Positions 57,215 to 64,000 of a stretch of DNA of 64,000 bases are shown here, piece by piece. Location: contig DAIQMR010000002.1 of assembly GCA_036788835.1 (NCBI GenBank), forward strand, positions 1-64,000, written 5' to 3'. Position numbers and translations under genes: made by a program. Within the stretch, counting starts at the first letter, position 1. Every line of letters starts with the position of its first letter. The notes below the pieces were generated by a model, which saw nothing but the letters and a program-made list of their open reading frames with translations, was not told the DNA's origin and did no database searches. The DNA is from JALCSJ01 sp036788835. Lineage in GTDB: Bacteria > Bacillota > Negativicutes > Acidaminococcales > Acidaminococcaceae.

Positions 57215-57907
57215 ATGAACAAGTATATTGCAGAGTTTGTCGGAACCGCGGTTTTGGTTATTTTCGGATGTGGCAGTGCAGTAGCGGCCAATACTTTATT
57301 GGCGAATGCAGGCCAACATGTTCAATTGGCTTTTTCCACATTGCTGATTGCTTTTGCTTTTGGCCTTTCCATTGTGGCTATGGCCTATTCTATTGGTAAT
57401 ATTTCCGGTTGCCATATTAATCCGGCTGTTTCTTTTGGCATGTTGGTAGCCAAACGTATGACTTTGCACGATTTCGTAGGCTATGTTATTGCTCAATTTT
57501 TGGGGGCTACAGCCGGTGCTGCTGTGCTGGTTGTAATGTTTGGCAGCAATGCTGCCTTGGGAACAAACGGCTTCGGTTCTGCCAGTGCGCTGGGGATTGG
57601 CATGTCTACAGCACTTTTGGTAGAAGCTGTCCTGACCTTTACCTTTGTTATTGCCATTTTGGGAGTTACGTCCAAACCGGAATTTTCTTCTGTGGCAGGT
57701 TTGGTGATTGGCTTAACATTGACTTTGGTACATATTCTGGGTATTCCTTTTACAGGAACTTCCGTGAACCCGGCCAGAAGTTTTGGACCGGCTCTTCTGA
57801 GTGGCGGCCTGGCTTTGCAACAGGTATGGGTATTCATTGTAGGTCCTTTGGTGGGGGCCTTCTTGGCAGCTTTTGTTTATGGTGCTTTAACTAATGACAA
57901 GAAATAA
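57215..57907 (+). CDS. Aquaporin (AqpZ-like, MIP family)
   Basis: 230 residues, six membrane helices and two half-helices. Both NPA boxes are present (HINPAVSF and TSVNPARSFGP). The selectivity filter can be read as Phe in IAFAFGLS, His in TLVHILGIP and Arg after the second NPA. That is the water-channel set rather than the wider glycerol set. It lies 12 bases after the second gltX, with GGGGGAAATT before the ATG. An R2-type structured repeat follows. Confidence 0.93.
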   Translation: MNKYIAEFVGTAVLVIFGCGSAVAANTLLANAGQHVQLAFSTLLIAFAFGLSIVAMAYSIGNISGCHINPAVSFGMLVAKRMTLHDFVGYVIAQFLGATAGAAVLVVMFGSNAALGTNGFGSASALGIGMSTALLVEAVLTFTFVIAILGVTSKPEFSSVAGLVIGLTLTLVHILGIPFTGTSVNPARSFGPALLSGGLALQQVWVFIVGPLVGAFLAAFVYGALTNDKK

Positions 57908-57930
57908 AATAAAGCTGTAACACAGTGACT

Positions 57931-58038
57931 ACGAAGGCCGTCTAGTAGCGCGTTATCTTTTCTACGGACGAGGCACTAAAGTGCTTACGTTGTGTTTTAC
58001 GCGTCCCGAAAAGACCGGCACGCCTCTCTCGGCCTTTT
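57931..58038 (+). repeat. R2 structured intergenic repeat, copy A
   Basis: Outer stem AAGGCCG / CGGCCTT, inner stem GGACG / CGTCC, hairpin GCAC-TAAA-GTGC, and conserved text GACGAGGCACTAAAGTGC and CGTCCCGAAAA. It shares the core with copy B (60011-60126), but the outer stem differs while still pairing. Confidence 0.72.
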
Positions 58039-58071
58039 TTTGTTTTGCGTTATAGTTTTTTTGGAGGAATT

Positions 58072-58971
58072 ATGGACTGGTATGTGTGCATTGATATAGG
58101 AGGGACTTCTGTAAAGCACGGGGTGGCAGACAGAGCCGGTAAGTTCGCGGTTACCGGTGTTACGCCTAACTGCATAGCCCTAAAAGGCGTGGATGCCTTT
58201 TTACAAAGCCTTTTGGCTATTGTGGCCGATTATCAGGAGCGGTATGAAATTGCCGGTGTTGCTTTTTGCAGTGCCGGTGTGATTAATACTGACACCGGTT
58301 GTATCCTACGGGCGCCTCTGTATTTTCCTGATTATGCAGGCGTAAATATTCCGGATATTATTCAGGAAAAACTACATCTTAGAGCGACAATCATCAATGA
58401 TGTTAATGCTGCCTGTCTAGGGGAATATTGGCTGGGCGCAGGACGCAATGCTCACTCTCTTTTCTGTGTTACTTTTGGCACTGGCATTGGCGGTGCTCTT
58501 ATGCTGAATGGGAAACTCTGGGAAGGAACTTCCTATTGTGCCGGTGAGGTAGGACTCATGCGGGCCGGTGCTCAAAATAACTGGGAAGATATTTCTTCCA
58601 CTGCAGGATTAATCAGGGCTGTAGCTAAAGCCAAAGGCTATTCCCCACAAGAGTTGGACGGTAATAAAATATTTGCTATGGCCCAAAGCCAAGATGGAGA
58701 CGCTATTGCTGCCATTGACCAAATGGTAGGCAGGTGGGCTCAGGGGCTGGCGAATATTTGCTATACAGTTAATCCCGGACTTCTGATTCTGGGAGGGGCG
58801 GTAATGGCCCAAGAGAAATATCTGCTGCCCAAAATTCGCAAGGCTTTTAAAGAACTAGTTCTAGAGTCTGTTTATGCTGGCACTACTATAGCTTGTGCTC
58901 AGTTGGGTAATAAGGCGGGAATGGTGGGAGCACTGTATAATTTTTTAGCAAGAAACAGTGCAAACTCTTGA
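58072..58971 (+). CDS. ROK-family sugar kinase
   Basis: 299 residues. VCIDIGGTSVKHGVADRAGK is the phosphate-1 motif. IINDVNAACLGEYWLGAG holds the catalytic Asp, and VTFGTGIGGALMLNGKLW is the second phosphate loop. The zinc motif CxCGxxGCxE of many ROK proteins is missing; AGEVGLMRAGAQNNWEDISS stands there, as in beta-glucoside-kinase-like members. It should phosphorylate a hexose or glycoside. ATG 58072 is six bases after GGAGG. Substrate unknown; pgi lies 1.2 kb downstream. Confidence 0.88.
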   Translation: MDWYVCIDIGGTSVKHGVADRAGKFAVTGVTPNCIALKGVDAFLQSLLAIVADYQERYEIAGVAFCSAGVINTDTGCILRAPLYFPDYAGVNIPDIIQEKLHLRATIINDVNAACLGEYWLGAGRNAHSLFCVTFGTGIGGALMLNGKLWEGTSYCAGEVGLMRAGAQNNWEDISSTAGLIRAVAKAKGYSPQELDGNKIFAMAQSQDGDAIAAIDQMVGRWAQGLANICYTVNPGLLILGGAVMAQEKYLLPKIRKAFKELVLESVYAGTTIACAQLGNKAGMVGALYNFLARNSANS

Positions 58972-58996
58972 CATAATACGTAAAAATGTTTACAAT
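58968..58996 (+). promoter_or_regulatory. Promoter of rplM-rpsI
   Basis: TTGACA (58968-58973), 17-bp spacer, TACAAT (58991-58996). The -35 box overlaps the stop codon of the ROK gene. Confidence 0.85.
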
Positions 58997-59000
58997 ATAT

Positions 59001-59060
59001 GGGTATCGCTTTGAGGTGTGTCGTTAGCCCCGACTTCCGAAAAAGCTCATCACAGATACA
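59001..59060 (+). ncRNA. Ribosomal protein L13 leader
   Basis: GTATC (59003-59007) pairs with GATAC (59055-59059), GCTTT with AAAGC, and GTCG with CGAC around TTAGCCC. TTGAGG, TGTCGTTAGCCCCGAC and the short closed fold fit the L13 leader motif seen before rplM in Bacillota, by which L13 is thought to control its own operon. The remaining 43 bases to the ATG hold only the AGGAGG site. Confidence 0.7.
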
Positions 59061-59103
59061 CTATTTGTTGATCAAATTATTGAGTTTAATAGGAGGAATA
59101 AGG

Positions 59104-59541
59104 ATGAAGACATATATGGCCACACCGTCAACCATCGAACGCAAGTGGTATGTTGTTGACGCTGCTGACAAGACTTTAGGCCGTTTGGCCGCAGAAGTTG
59201 CTAAGGTTCTTCGTGGCAAGAATAAACCAACGTTTACTCCCCACATGGACACAGGCGATCATGTTATTATTATTAATGCCGAGAAGGTTAAACTTACCGG
59301 CAAGAAATTGATTCATAAAATTTATTTCCGTCATTCCGGTTATTTGGGTGGGGATACCTACACAAAAGCAGGGGATATGCTGAAAAAGGATCCCGTAAGA
59401 ATGGTAGAAATGGCAGTGCGTGGCATGGTTCCCCGCAATCGCCTAGGCAGTCAGATTTTCACAAAATTACACGTCTATGCTGGTCCTGAACATCCTCATG
59501 CTGCACAAAAGCCTGAAGTTCTGACCATAGATATTCGTTAA
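59104..59541 (+). CDS. rplM: 50S ribosomal protein L13
   Basis: 145 residues. KTYMATPSTIERKWYVVDAA opens the protein; TLGRLAAEVAKVLRGKNKP, GDHVIIINAEKVKLTGKK and YRHSGYLGG-type (FRHSGYLGGDTY) segments are standard. AVRGMVPRNRLGSQIFTKLH and YAGPEHPHAAQKPE end it. ATG 59104 follows AGGAGGAATAAGG. It is first in rplM-rpsI. Confidence 0.98.
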   Translation: MKTYMATPSTIERKWYVVDAADKTLGRLAAEVAKVLRGKNKPTFTPHMDTGDHVIIINAEKVKLTGKKLIHKIYFRHSGYLGGDTYTKAGDMLKKDPVRMVEMAVRGMVPRNRLGSQIFTKLHVYAGPEHPHAAQKPEVLTIDIR

Positions 59542-59563
59542 TCAGGAGAGGAGAACGTAAAAG

Positions 59564-59956
59564 ATGGCAAAAGTTACTTATGATGCAACCGGTAGTCGTA
59601 AAAGTTCTGTTGCTCGTGTTCGCCTTGTTCCAGGTGACGGCAAAATTACGATTAATGGTCAAGAGTTAGATAAATACTTTGGTTTGAAGACATTGGAATT
59701 GATTGTTCGTCAACCATTGGAAGCTACTGAGACTTTGGGAAAATATGATGTTTTGGCAAATGTTGTGGGCGGGGGTATCTCCGGCCAGGCAGGGGCTGTA
59801 CGTCATGGTATTGCCAGAGCTTTACTGAAAGTTGATTTAGAGTTCCGTCCTGTTTTGAAAAAAGCAGGTCTGCTCACCAGAAATCCTCGTGAGAAGGAAC
59901 GTCGTAAATACGGCTTGAAGAAAGCCCGTAAAGCTTCACAGTACAGCAAAAGATAA
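59564..59956 (+). CDS. rpsI: 30S ribosomal protein S9
   Basis: 130 residues. TGSRKSSVARVRLVPGDGKI, GGGISGQAGAVRHGIARALL and the basic tail KKARKASQYSKR reaching into the P site are diagnostic. It lies 22 bases after rplM with AGGAGAGGAG before the ATG. A terminator follows. Confidence 0.98.
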   Translation: MAKVTYDATGSRKSSVARVRLVPGDGKITINGQELDKYFGLKTLELIVRQPLEATETLGKYDVLANVVGGGISGQAGAVRHGIARALLKVDLEFRPVLKKAGLLTRNPREKERRKYGLKKARKASQYSKR

Positions 59957-59977
59957 TTTTATATTATATGAAGAACC

Positions 59978-60009
59978 AACCGCAGGGACATTTGTCCTTG
60001 CGGTTTTCT
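59978..60009 (+). terminator. Terminator after rpsI
   Basis: AACCGCAGGGAC / GTCCTTGCGGTT stem (one mismatch or bulge) with loop ATTT and TTTTC after it. Confidence 0.8.
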
Positions 60010-60010
60010 T

Positions 60011-60126
60011 ATACTCAAGGGAAATGACCGCCTAGGAGCTTCTTGACGAGGCACTAAAGTGCCTGCCGCTATACTTTACACGTCCCGAAAAAACAAGCAG
60101 GCTCCTCTCGGTCATTTTCTCGTTTT
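60011..60126 (+). repeat. R2 structured intergenic repeat, copy B
   Basis: Outer stem AAATGACCG / CGGTCATTT (9 bp), then AGGAGC / GCTCCT, then GACG / CGTC with hairpin GGCAC-TAAA-GTGCC. It shares GACGAGGCACTAAAGTGC and CGTCCCGAAAA with copy A. The flanks (TTATACTCAAGG left, TTTTCTCG right) resemble R1 repeat flanks. Confidence 0.72.
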
Positions 60127-60207
60127 ACTACAGACCTTTTCTTTTTGCCATTGGGTGACAAGTGTGCTAAAATAAAAACAGAGAATTCAGAAAGAAGGCG
60201 GCTAATA

Positions 60208-61656
60208 ATGAGTGATACTGGGCATAGAATTACTTTAAAGTCAGGCTTTTATTTTGATTATGCCAATATGCTGGGGGAGGATAGAATTCAGCCTCAGGAT
60301 TTCACAGATGCTAAAAAACAGTTGACTGATGCAGAAGATAATATAGCCAAAATGCGTGCCACAGGCATTTCCCCGGGTCATATGTCCAAGGACGGGACAC
60401 CGGAGCATGTATATTTCCCTAGACTTCCCTATATCAAAGAAGGCAATCCCAATACGCCGGAATTGCTGAAAAAACTGGAAGAATTTGGCGAAAGCATCCG
60501 CAAGAACCGCGACGTGGTAATTCTTTGCGGCATTGGCGGCTCCTATTTGGGAGGCAAAGTTTTGTATGACTGCTATACCAATGCTTTTTGGCAAAGGACA
60601 CCTGACCAGGAAGGAACCAGAATGTCAGGGCTTTATTTCAGCGGCAATAATGTGGACGCGGAGCAAATGGATGCACTGTGGCATCAATTAATTTATCAGG
60701 CCCAGCGCATGAACGTCACTCAGCACTACAAGCTGAGAGTGACATTGGTACCCATTTCCAAATCGGGAACTACTTTGGAAACCACAGCAGCTTTCTTGTA
60801 TTTCTTTGACAAATTGGCTGGCCAGCCGGATATGTTCGAAGTCAATGCAGCGGTAGTTACTGATAAGGGCAACAGTCAGGGCCCTTTAAACATTCTGGCT
60901 AAAAAACACAATTGGCCTATGTTTGATATTGTGGAGGGCATCGGCGGACGCTTTAGCGTGTTGTCTACACCCGGTCTGATTGTGGCTGCGATTTTGGGCA
61001 TGGACATGAAGAAATTGCTCAAGGGCGCAGAGGACATGGACCAAGCCTGCGTAGGGGCCGATCCGGAAAAGAATCCAGCCTTAATGAATGCCTTCCTTAA
61101 ATATGTGGCAGGGGATAAATTCAACCGGAATATTGAGGTTATGATGCCATACGGCATGTGCCTTAAATCTCTATCAGAGTGGTACGTGCAGCTTTTGGCC
61201 GAATCTTTGGGAAAGAAAAAGAACCGGGCAGGGCAGGATGTTTTCTATGGTAGAACACCGGTAACAGCTATCGGTACAACGGATATGCACTCCCAGACAC
61301 AGCTTCATCAAGAGGGGCGTAAGGACAAAGTGGTACAGTTTGTTACCGTAGGCGGGAACAGAAACAAGATAATTTTGCGGAAGCCTTTTCCGGAAATAGC
61401 TGTCTATGCCAAGTACGAAGGACTGGATGTAGATAAGGCCTTGTCTATTGCACAGGAAGCCAACGAAGAGGCCTTGACCGGTGAGCATAGATTTAATGCA
61501 AAATATTTTCTGCCCAAGCTGGACGAATATTTTTTGGGACAAATTTTCTTCTTCCTGATGCTGAGCATTGCCTATGAAGGAGAACTGGCTCAGGTGGATG
61601 CCTATGACCAGCCGGGCGTGGAAGTCTACAAAAAGATTATGAAAAACCATTTATGA
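60208..61656 (+). CDS. pgi: Glucose-6-phosphate isomerase
   Basis: 482 residues. VVILCGIGGSYLGGKVLYDC and VPISKSGTTLETTAAFLYFF form the sugar-phosphate-binding SIS domains; GGRFSVLSTPGLIVAA carries the catalytic Arg area. It interconverts glucose-6-P and fructose-6-P. ATG 60208 follows AAGAAGGCGG at a suitable distance; an upstream in-frame extension has no site. A terminator follows; the gene is single. Confidence 0.95.
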   Translation: MSDTGHRITLKSGFYFDYANMLGEDRIQPQDFTDAKKQLTDAEDNIAKMRATGISPGHMSKDGTPEHVYFPRLPYIKEGNPNTPELLKKLEEFGESIRKNRDVVILCGIGGSYLGGKVLYDCYTNAFWQRTPDQEGTRMSGLYFSGNNVDAEQMDALWHQLIYQAQRMNVTQHYKLRVTLVPISKSGTTLETTAAFLYFFDKLAGQPDMFEVNAAVVTDKGNSQGPLNILAKKHNWPMFDIVEGIGGRFSVLSTPGLIVAAILGMDMKKLLKGAEDMDQACVGADPEKNPALMNAFLKYVAGDKFNRNIEVMMPYGMCLKSLSEWYVQLLAESLGKKKNRAGQDVFYGRTPVTAIGTTDMHSQTQLHQEGRKDKVVQFVTVGGNRNKIILRKPFPEIAVYAKYEGLDVDKALSIAQEANEEALTGEHRFNAKYFLPKLDEYFLGQIFFFLMLSIAYEGELAQVDAYDQPGVEVYKKIMKNHL

Positions 61657-61663
61657 TTTATAC

Positions 61664-61697
61664 AAAAAAGACGGCTCTTGCGAACCGTCTTTTTTGC
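61664..61697. terminator. Bidirectional terminator between pgi and the glycosyltransferase gene
   Basis: AAAAGACGG / CCGTCTTTT stem around CTCTTGCGAA, with A and T runs on both sides between converging genes. Confidence 0.88.
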
Positions 61698-61708
61698 TAT
61701 TCATTTTG

Positions 61709-62512
61709 TCACTTTATGCTAAGTGGCTCAGCCTGAGCGGTTTCCACTTCGTCCTTGCGCAGGTAGCCGGCGTCGCCCATGGCTTTCAGTACCAGATTAC
61801 GCCGCTTGAGACAACCTTCCGGATTTTCCTGAGGGTTCAAAGCACTTGGCGCATTGGGCAAGCCAGCCAGGGTCGCACATTCGCTGAGAGAGAGCCGGGA
61901 AGGTTCTACCCCGAAGAATGTTTTGGCTGCTGCCTTGATACCGATGGCGCCTCCACCGAAATATGTGGTATTAAAATACATTTCCAAAATATCTTCTTTG
62001 CTGTACCGGCTTTCAACAAGAAGAGCGAAGCTAGCCTCTTGGACCTTTCTTTCCATGGTTTGCTGATCAGAAAGGAGGTTGCTTTTTATGAGCTGCTGGG
62101 TGAGAGTGCTGCCGCCTTGGACGATGCTGCCTTCCTGGATATTGACCAGAATAGCTCGTAAGATACCGTCGGCATCAATACCATGATGCTCATAAAATCG
62201 TTTGTCTTCAATAGCCACAAGGGCGTGCTGGAGATTTTTGGGAGTCTTAGCCAAAGTCACCCAGTTTTTAGCACCAACTTGTTCCAGACAAAATTCCTTC
62301 ATGTTGTAAGCGTGGTAGAAAGTCCCTACAGGTTTAGGCCATTGGTCAACACCGGGAATAAGCTTTCCGGGGTCAAAACCTTGCTGAGAGGGGGCTTTTT
62401 CTGTTGTTTGGGGAGTTTTGGATGGGGAAGGAACAGGATGTTTGACGGGTCTAGTGGCATAGTAGCATAAAAATGCAGACAAAATAAATAATATTGCGAT
62501 TAATTTCTTCAT
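61709..62512 (-). CDS. Monofunctional peptidoglycan glycosyltransferase (GT51)
   Basis: 267 residues. One N-terminal membrane anchor (LIAILFILSAFLCYYA), a short Pro/Thr-rich linker, then the GT51 domain: ALVAIEDKRFYEHHGID with the catalytic Glu, IVQGGSTLTQQLIKSNLL, and ERKVQEASFALLVESRYSKE with the second conserved Glu near the ILEMYFN helix. It polymerises lipid II into glycan strands outside the membrane. No transpeptidase domain follows, unlike class A PBPs. It is alone on the reverse strand; AGGAGG precedes the ATG. Confidence 0.92.
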   Translation of the reverse strand: MKKLIAILFILSAFLCYYATRPVKHPVPSPSKTPQTTEKAPSQQGFDPGKLIPGVDQWPKPVGTFYHAYNMKEFCLEQVGAKNWVTLAKTPKNLQHALVAIEDKRFYEHHGIDADGILRAILVNIQEGSIVQGGSTLTQQLIKSNLLSDQQTMERKVQEASFALLVESRYSKEDILEMYFNTTYFGGGAIGIKAAAKTFFGVEPSRLSLSECATLAGLPNAPSALNPQENPEGCLKRRNLVLKAMGDAGYLRKDEVETAQAEPLSIK

Positions 62513-62689
62513 AAATTCCTCCTAACCTTTTTACCTGTCTATTTTACTCGAAATTAAGGAAAAAAGCCACAGGCAACCCTTTTTTGCGAAAAAACTTTTG
62601 CTAAATAATGTTATACGTAGTAAAATATGTTTTATACAATGGCAGAGTTTGACATGTATAAAAAAATAAAAAAAAAGTAAAGAAAAGAC

Positions 62690-62726
62690 TTGCATTATTA
62701 TACACAATAGCTGTATAATAATGCAA
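62690..62726. promoter_or_regulatory. ArgR operator (two ARG boxes) over the argB promoter
   Basis: TTGCATTATTATACA (62690-62704) and TGTATAATAATGCAA (62712-62726) form a perfect 15-bp inverted repeat. Each arm also fits the ARG-box form TGnAT-N4-ATnCA. The two boxes are 21 bp apart, the normal ArgR hexamer spacing. The arms contain TTGCAT and, 18 bp on, TATAAT, so the operator covers the promoter. Confidence 0.82.
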
Positions 62727-62745
62727 TATAAAAGGAGGAAACGAA

Positions 62746-63633
62746 ATGGATGTTAAAGAAAATCAAATGAATATCCTAGTTGAGGCTTTGCCCTATCTTA
62801 GAGATTTCAAAGGTAAGACAGTGGTGGTAAAGTATGGTGGTAACGCCATGCTGAATGATGAAATTAAAACTAAGGTATTACAAGATATTGTTTTCCTGCA
62901 ATGTGCCGGCATGCATCCCGTGGTTGTACACGGTGGCGGACCGGAAATTACCGATATGCTGAAAAAGGCCGGTAAGAAATCCGAGTTCGTCAGCGGCCTG
63001 CGAGTCACTGACGCTGAAACAGTTAGCATTGCCGAAATGGCTCTGGTGGGCAAAGTAAACACCGACCTGGTAGCCCGCTTGAACGTTTTAGGCGGCCGGG
63101 CCATTGGCTTAAACGGTAAGGATGCCAGCCTTATTGAGGCAAAAAAACATCTGGCCGATGTGTATGAAAACGGGGAAGTTAATTTGGTAGATATCGGTTA
63201 CGTGGGCAATGTAGAACACGTTAATACCGATTTGATTAATCTGTTGTTGGATAATGGCTACATTCCTGTTATCGCTCCTATTGGCGTGGGCAATGCCGGG
63301 GAAACTTACAATATTAATGCGGATAGCGTAGCCGGTGAGGTGGCCGGTGCCCTGAAGGCGGAAAAACTTTTGGTGCTGACAGATGTTAAGGGTATTTACG
63401 AAGATTATCGTGACGAGAATTCTTTCATTTCCACACTGACCTTTGAAAAAGCCCAGGAGCTCATTGTCCGAGGCAGCATTGACGGCGGCATGATTCCTAA
63501 GGTTAAAGCTTGTATTGTGGCTTTATCCGGAGGCGCCGGAAAGACCCATATTATTGACGGACGCAAAGAGCACACCATTCTGGAGGAAATTTTCTCCGAC
63601 AAGGGTGTAGGCACAGAAGTAGTTAAAGAATAA
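62746..63633 (+). CDS. argB: Acetylglutamate kinase
   Basis: 295 residues. It phosphorylates N-acetylglutamate, the second step of arginine synthesis. VVVKYGGNAML and VVVHGGGPEITDML are the phosphate- and substrate-binding loops, and INADSVAGEVAGAL, VLTDVKGIY and GSIDGGMIPKV are standard. The length fits the arginine-sensitive type, but the N-terminal helix cannot be judged by eye. AAAAGGAGGAAACGA precedes the ATG. It is the first visible gene of an arginine operon that continues with argD. Confidence 0.96.
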   Translation: MDVKENQMNILVEALPYLRDFKGKTVVVKYGGNAMLNDEIKTKVLQDIVFLQCAGMHPVVVHGGGPEITDMLKKAGKKSEFVSGLRVTDAETVSIAEMALVGKVNTDLVARLNVLGGRAIGLNGKDASLIEAKKHLADVYENGEVNLVDIGYVGNVEHVNTDLINLLLDNGYIPVIAPIGVGNAGETYNINADSVAGEVAGALKAEKLLVLTDVKGIYEDYRDENSFISTLTFEKAQELIVRGSIDGGMIPKVKACIVALSGGAGKTHIIDGRKEHTILEEIFSDKGVGTEVVKE

Positions 63634-63655
63634 AAACTATTGAGGGGGAAATGCA

Positions 63656-64000
63656 ATGCATACTAAAGAAATAATGGACATGACCGAACAGTATTATCTA
63701 CCGGTCTTTATTAGAAATAAAATTGCCTTGGACCATGGCGTAGGAACGAAACTGTACGATGCGGAAGGCAAGGAATACACTGATTTCTTTGCAGGCATTG
63801 CCGTTAATGCTTTGGGTTATGCCCATCCTGCCGTAGTGAAGGCTATTTGCGATCAGGCAGCCAAGCTGATTCATTGCTCTAACTTATATTACACAGAAAT
63901 TCAGGCTAAGTGCGTAGCTAAAATCAGCCAAGTGAGTACTTTTGACCGGGTGTTCCTCTGCAATAGCGGTGCAGAGGCCAATGAGGGCGCTATTAAGCTG
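63656..64000 (+). CDS. argD: Acetylornithine aminotransferase (partial, runs off the window)
   Basis: First 115 residues only. The N-terminal part has YYLPVFIRNKIALDHGVGTK, DFFAGIAVNALGYAHPAVVK, and FLCNSGAEANEGAIKL, the PLP-phosphate-binding segment typical of ArgD. It converts N-acetylglutamate semialdehyde to acetylornithine. The PLP lysine lies past the end. GAGGGGGAAATGCA precedes ATG 63656, 22 bases after argB. The order argB-argD is a common arginine cluster. Confidence 0.93.
   Translation, partial: MHTKEIMDMTEQYYLPVFIRNKIALDHGVGTKLYDAEGKEYTDFFAGIAVNALGYAHPAVVKAICDQAAKLIHCSNLYYTEIQAKCVAKISQVSTFDRVFLCNSGAEANEGAIKL

Noticed and set aside
61694..62161. 155-residue forward frame opposite the GT51 gene
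   Set aside because: Antisense of the glycosyltransferase, which has clear catalytic motifs.

Overview
The window is a dense, mostly forward-oriented piece of a low-to-mid GC bacterial chromosome. It looks like a member of the Bacillota. The supporting signs are a CIRCE operator, a T-box leader, CtsR, the order radA-carD-PIN/TRAM-ispDF-gltX-cysS-mrnC, GatCAB with two glutamyl-tRNA synthetases, and a preQ1-type leader in front of queT. A sodium-pump decarboxylase beta subunit, and the overall style, make an anaerobic Negativicute (Acidaminococcaceae, Phascolarctobacterium-like) my best guess. That is inference only: no rRNA gene is present.

Layout. 1-3.4 kb: end of an ABC ATPase, an exported DUF3298-type protein, a CIRCE-controlled Hsp20, and a decarboxylase beta subunit with a 42-residue membrane partner. 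3.5-8.5 kb: gatCAB, an M29 aminopeptidase and queT. 8.5-16 kb: reverse-strand M20 amidohydrolase with a lid-domain fragment, DUF1015-serC, small exported proteins, TPM/LemA, and a MerR regulator. 16-21 kb: YdjC-type deacetylase, thiazole salvage (thiW-thiM-thiE) behind a structured leader, rubredoxin and pta. 20.9-21.4 kb: a tandem array of a 125-bp hairpin repeat interrupted by a run of 100 N. 21.4-30.7 kb: a 1,614-residue multidomain protein, an LDH-like protein, a double flavodoxin-like protein, then feoAB. 30.8-39.5 kb: polar amino-acid ABC transporter, FMN-dependent hydroxy-acid dehydrogenase, a REC-GGDEF-EAL-REC protein, ktrBA and an rRNA methyltransferase. 39.5-43.5 kb: T-box-controlled pheST followed by three tRNAs. 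43.8-53.5 kb: the ctsR-radA-carD-ispDF-gltX-cysS-mrnC-thyX cluster. 53.6-54.0 kb: five tRNAs. 54.2-64 kb: DEAD-box helicase, second gltX, aquaporin, ROK kinase, rplM-rpsI, pgi, a monofunctional glycosyltransferase on the reverse strand, and the start of an ArgR-box-controlled arginine operon (argB, argD).

Most genes are housekeeping: translation (GatCAB, PheST, two GluRS, CysRS, tRNAs, L13/S9), cofactors (thiamine, isoprenoid precursors, queuosine precursor uptake), ion handling (FeoAB, KtrAB) and stress regulation. The least explained parts are (i) families of intergenic hairpins that keep an apical motif while their stems change in a base-pair-preserving way, (ii) the giant HD/HEAT/adenylyltransferase/phosphoribosyltransferase-like protein with its redox partners, (iii) an M20 enzyme with a degenerate lid next to a free-standing intact lid domain, and (iv) a thiamine-operon leader that has the GGCTGAGA arm of a TPP riboswitch but not the rest of the consensus. 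All assignments come from reading the sequence; no database search was run.
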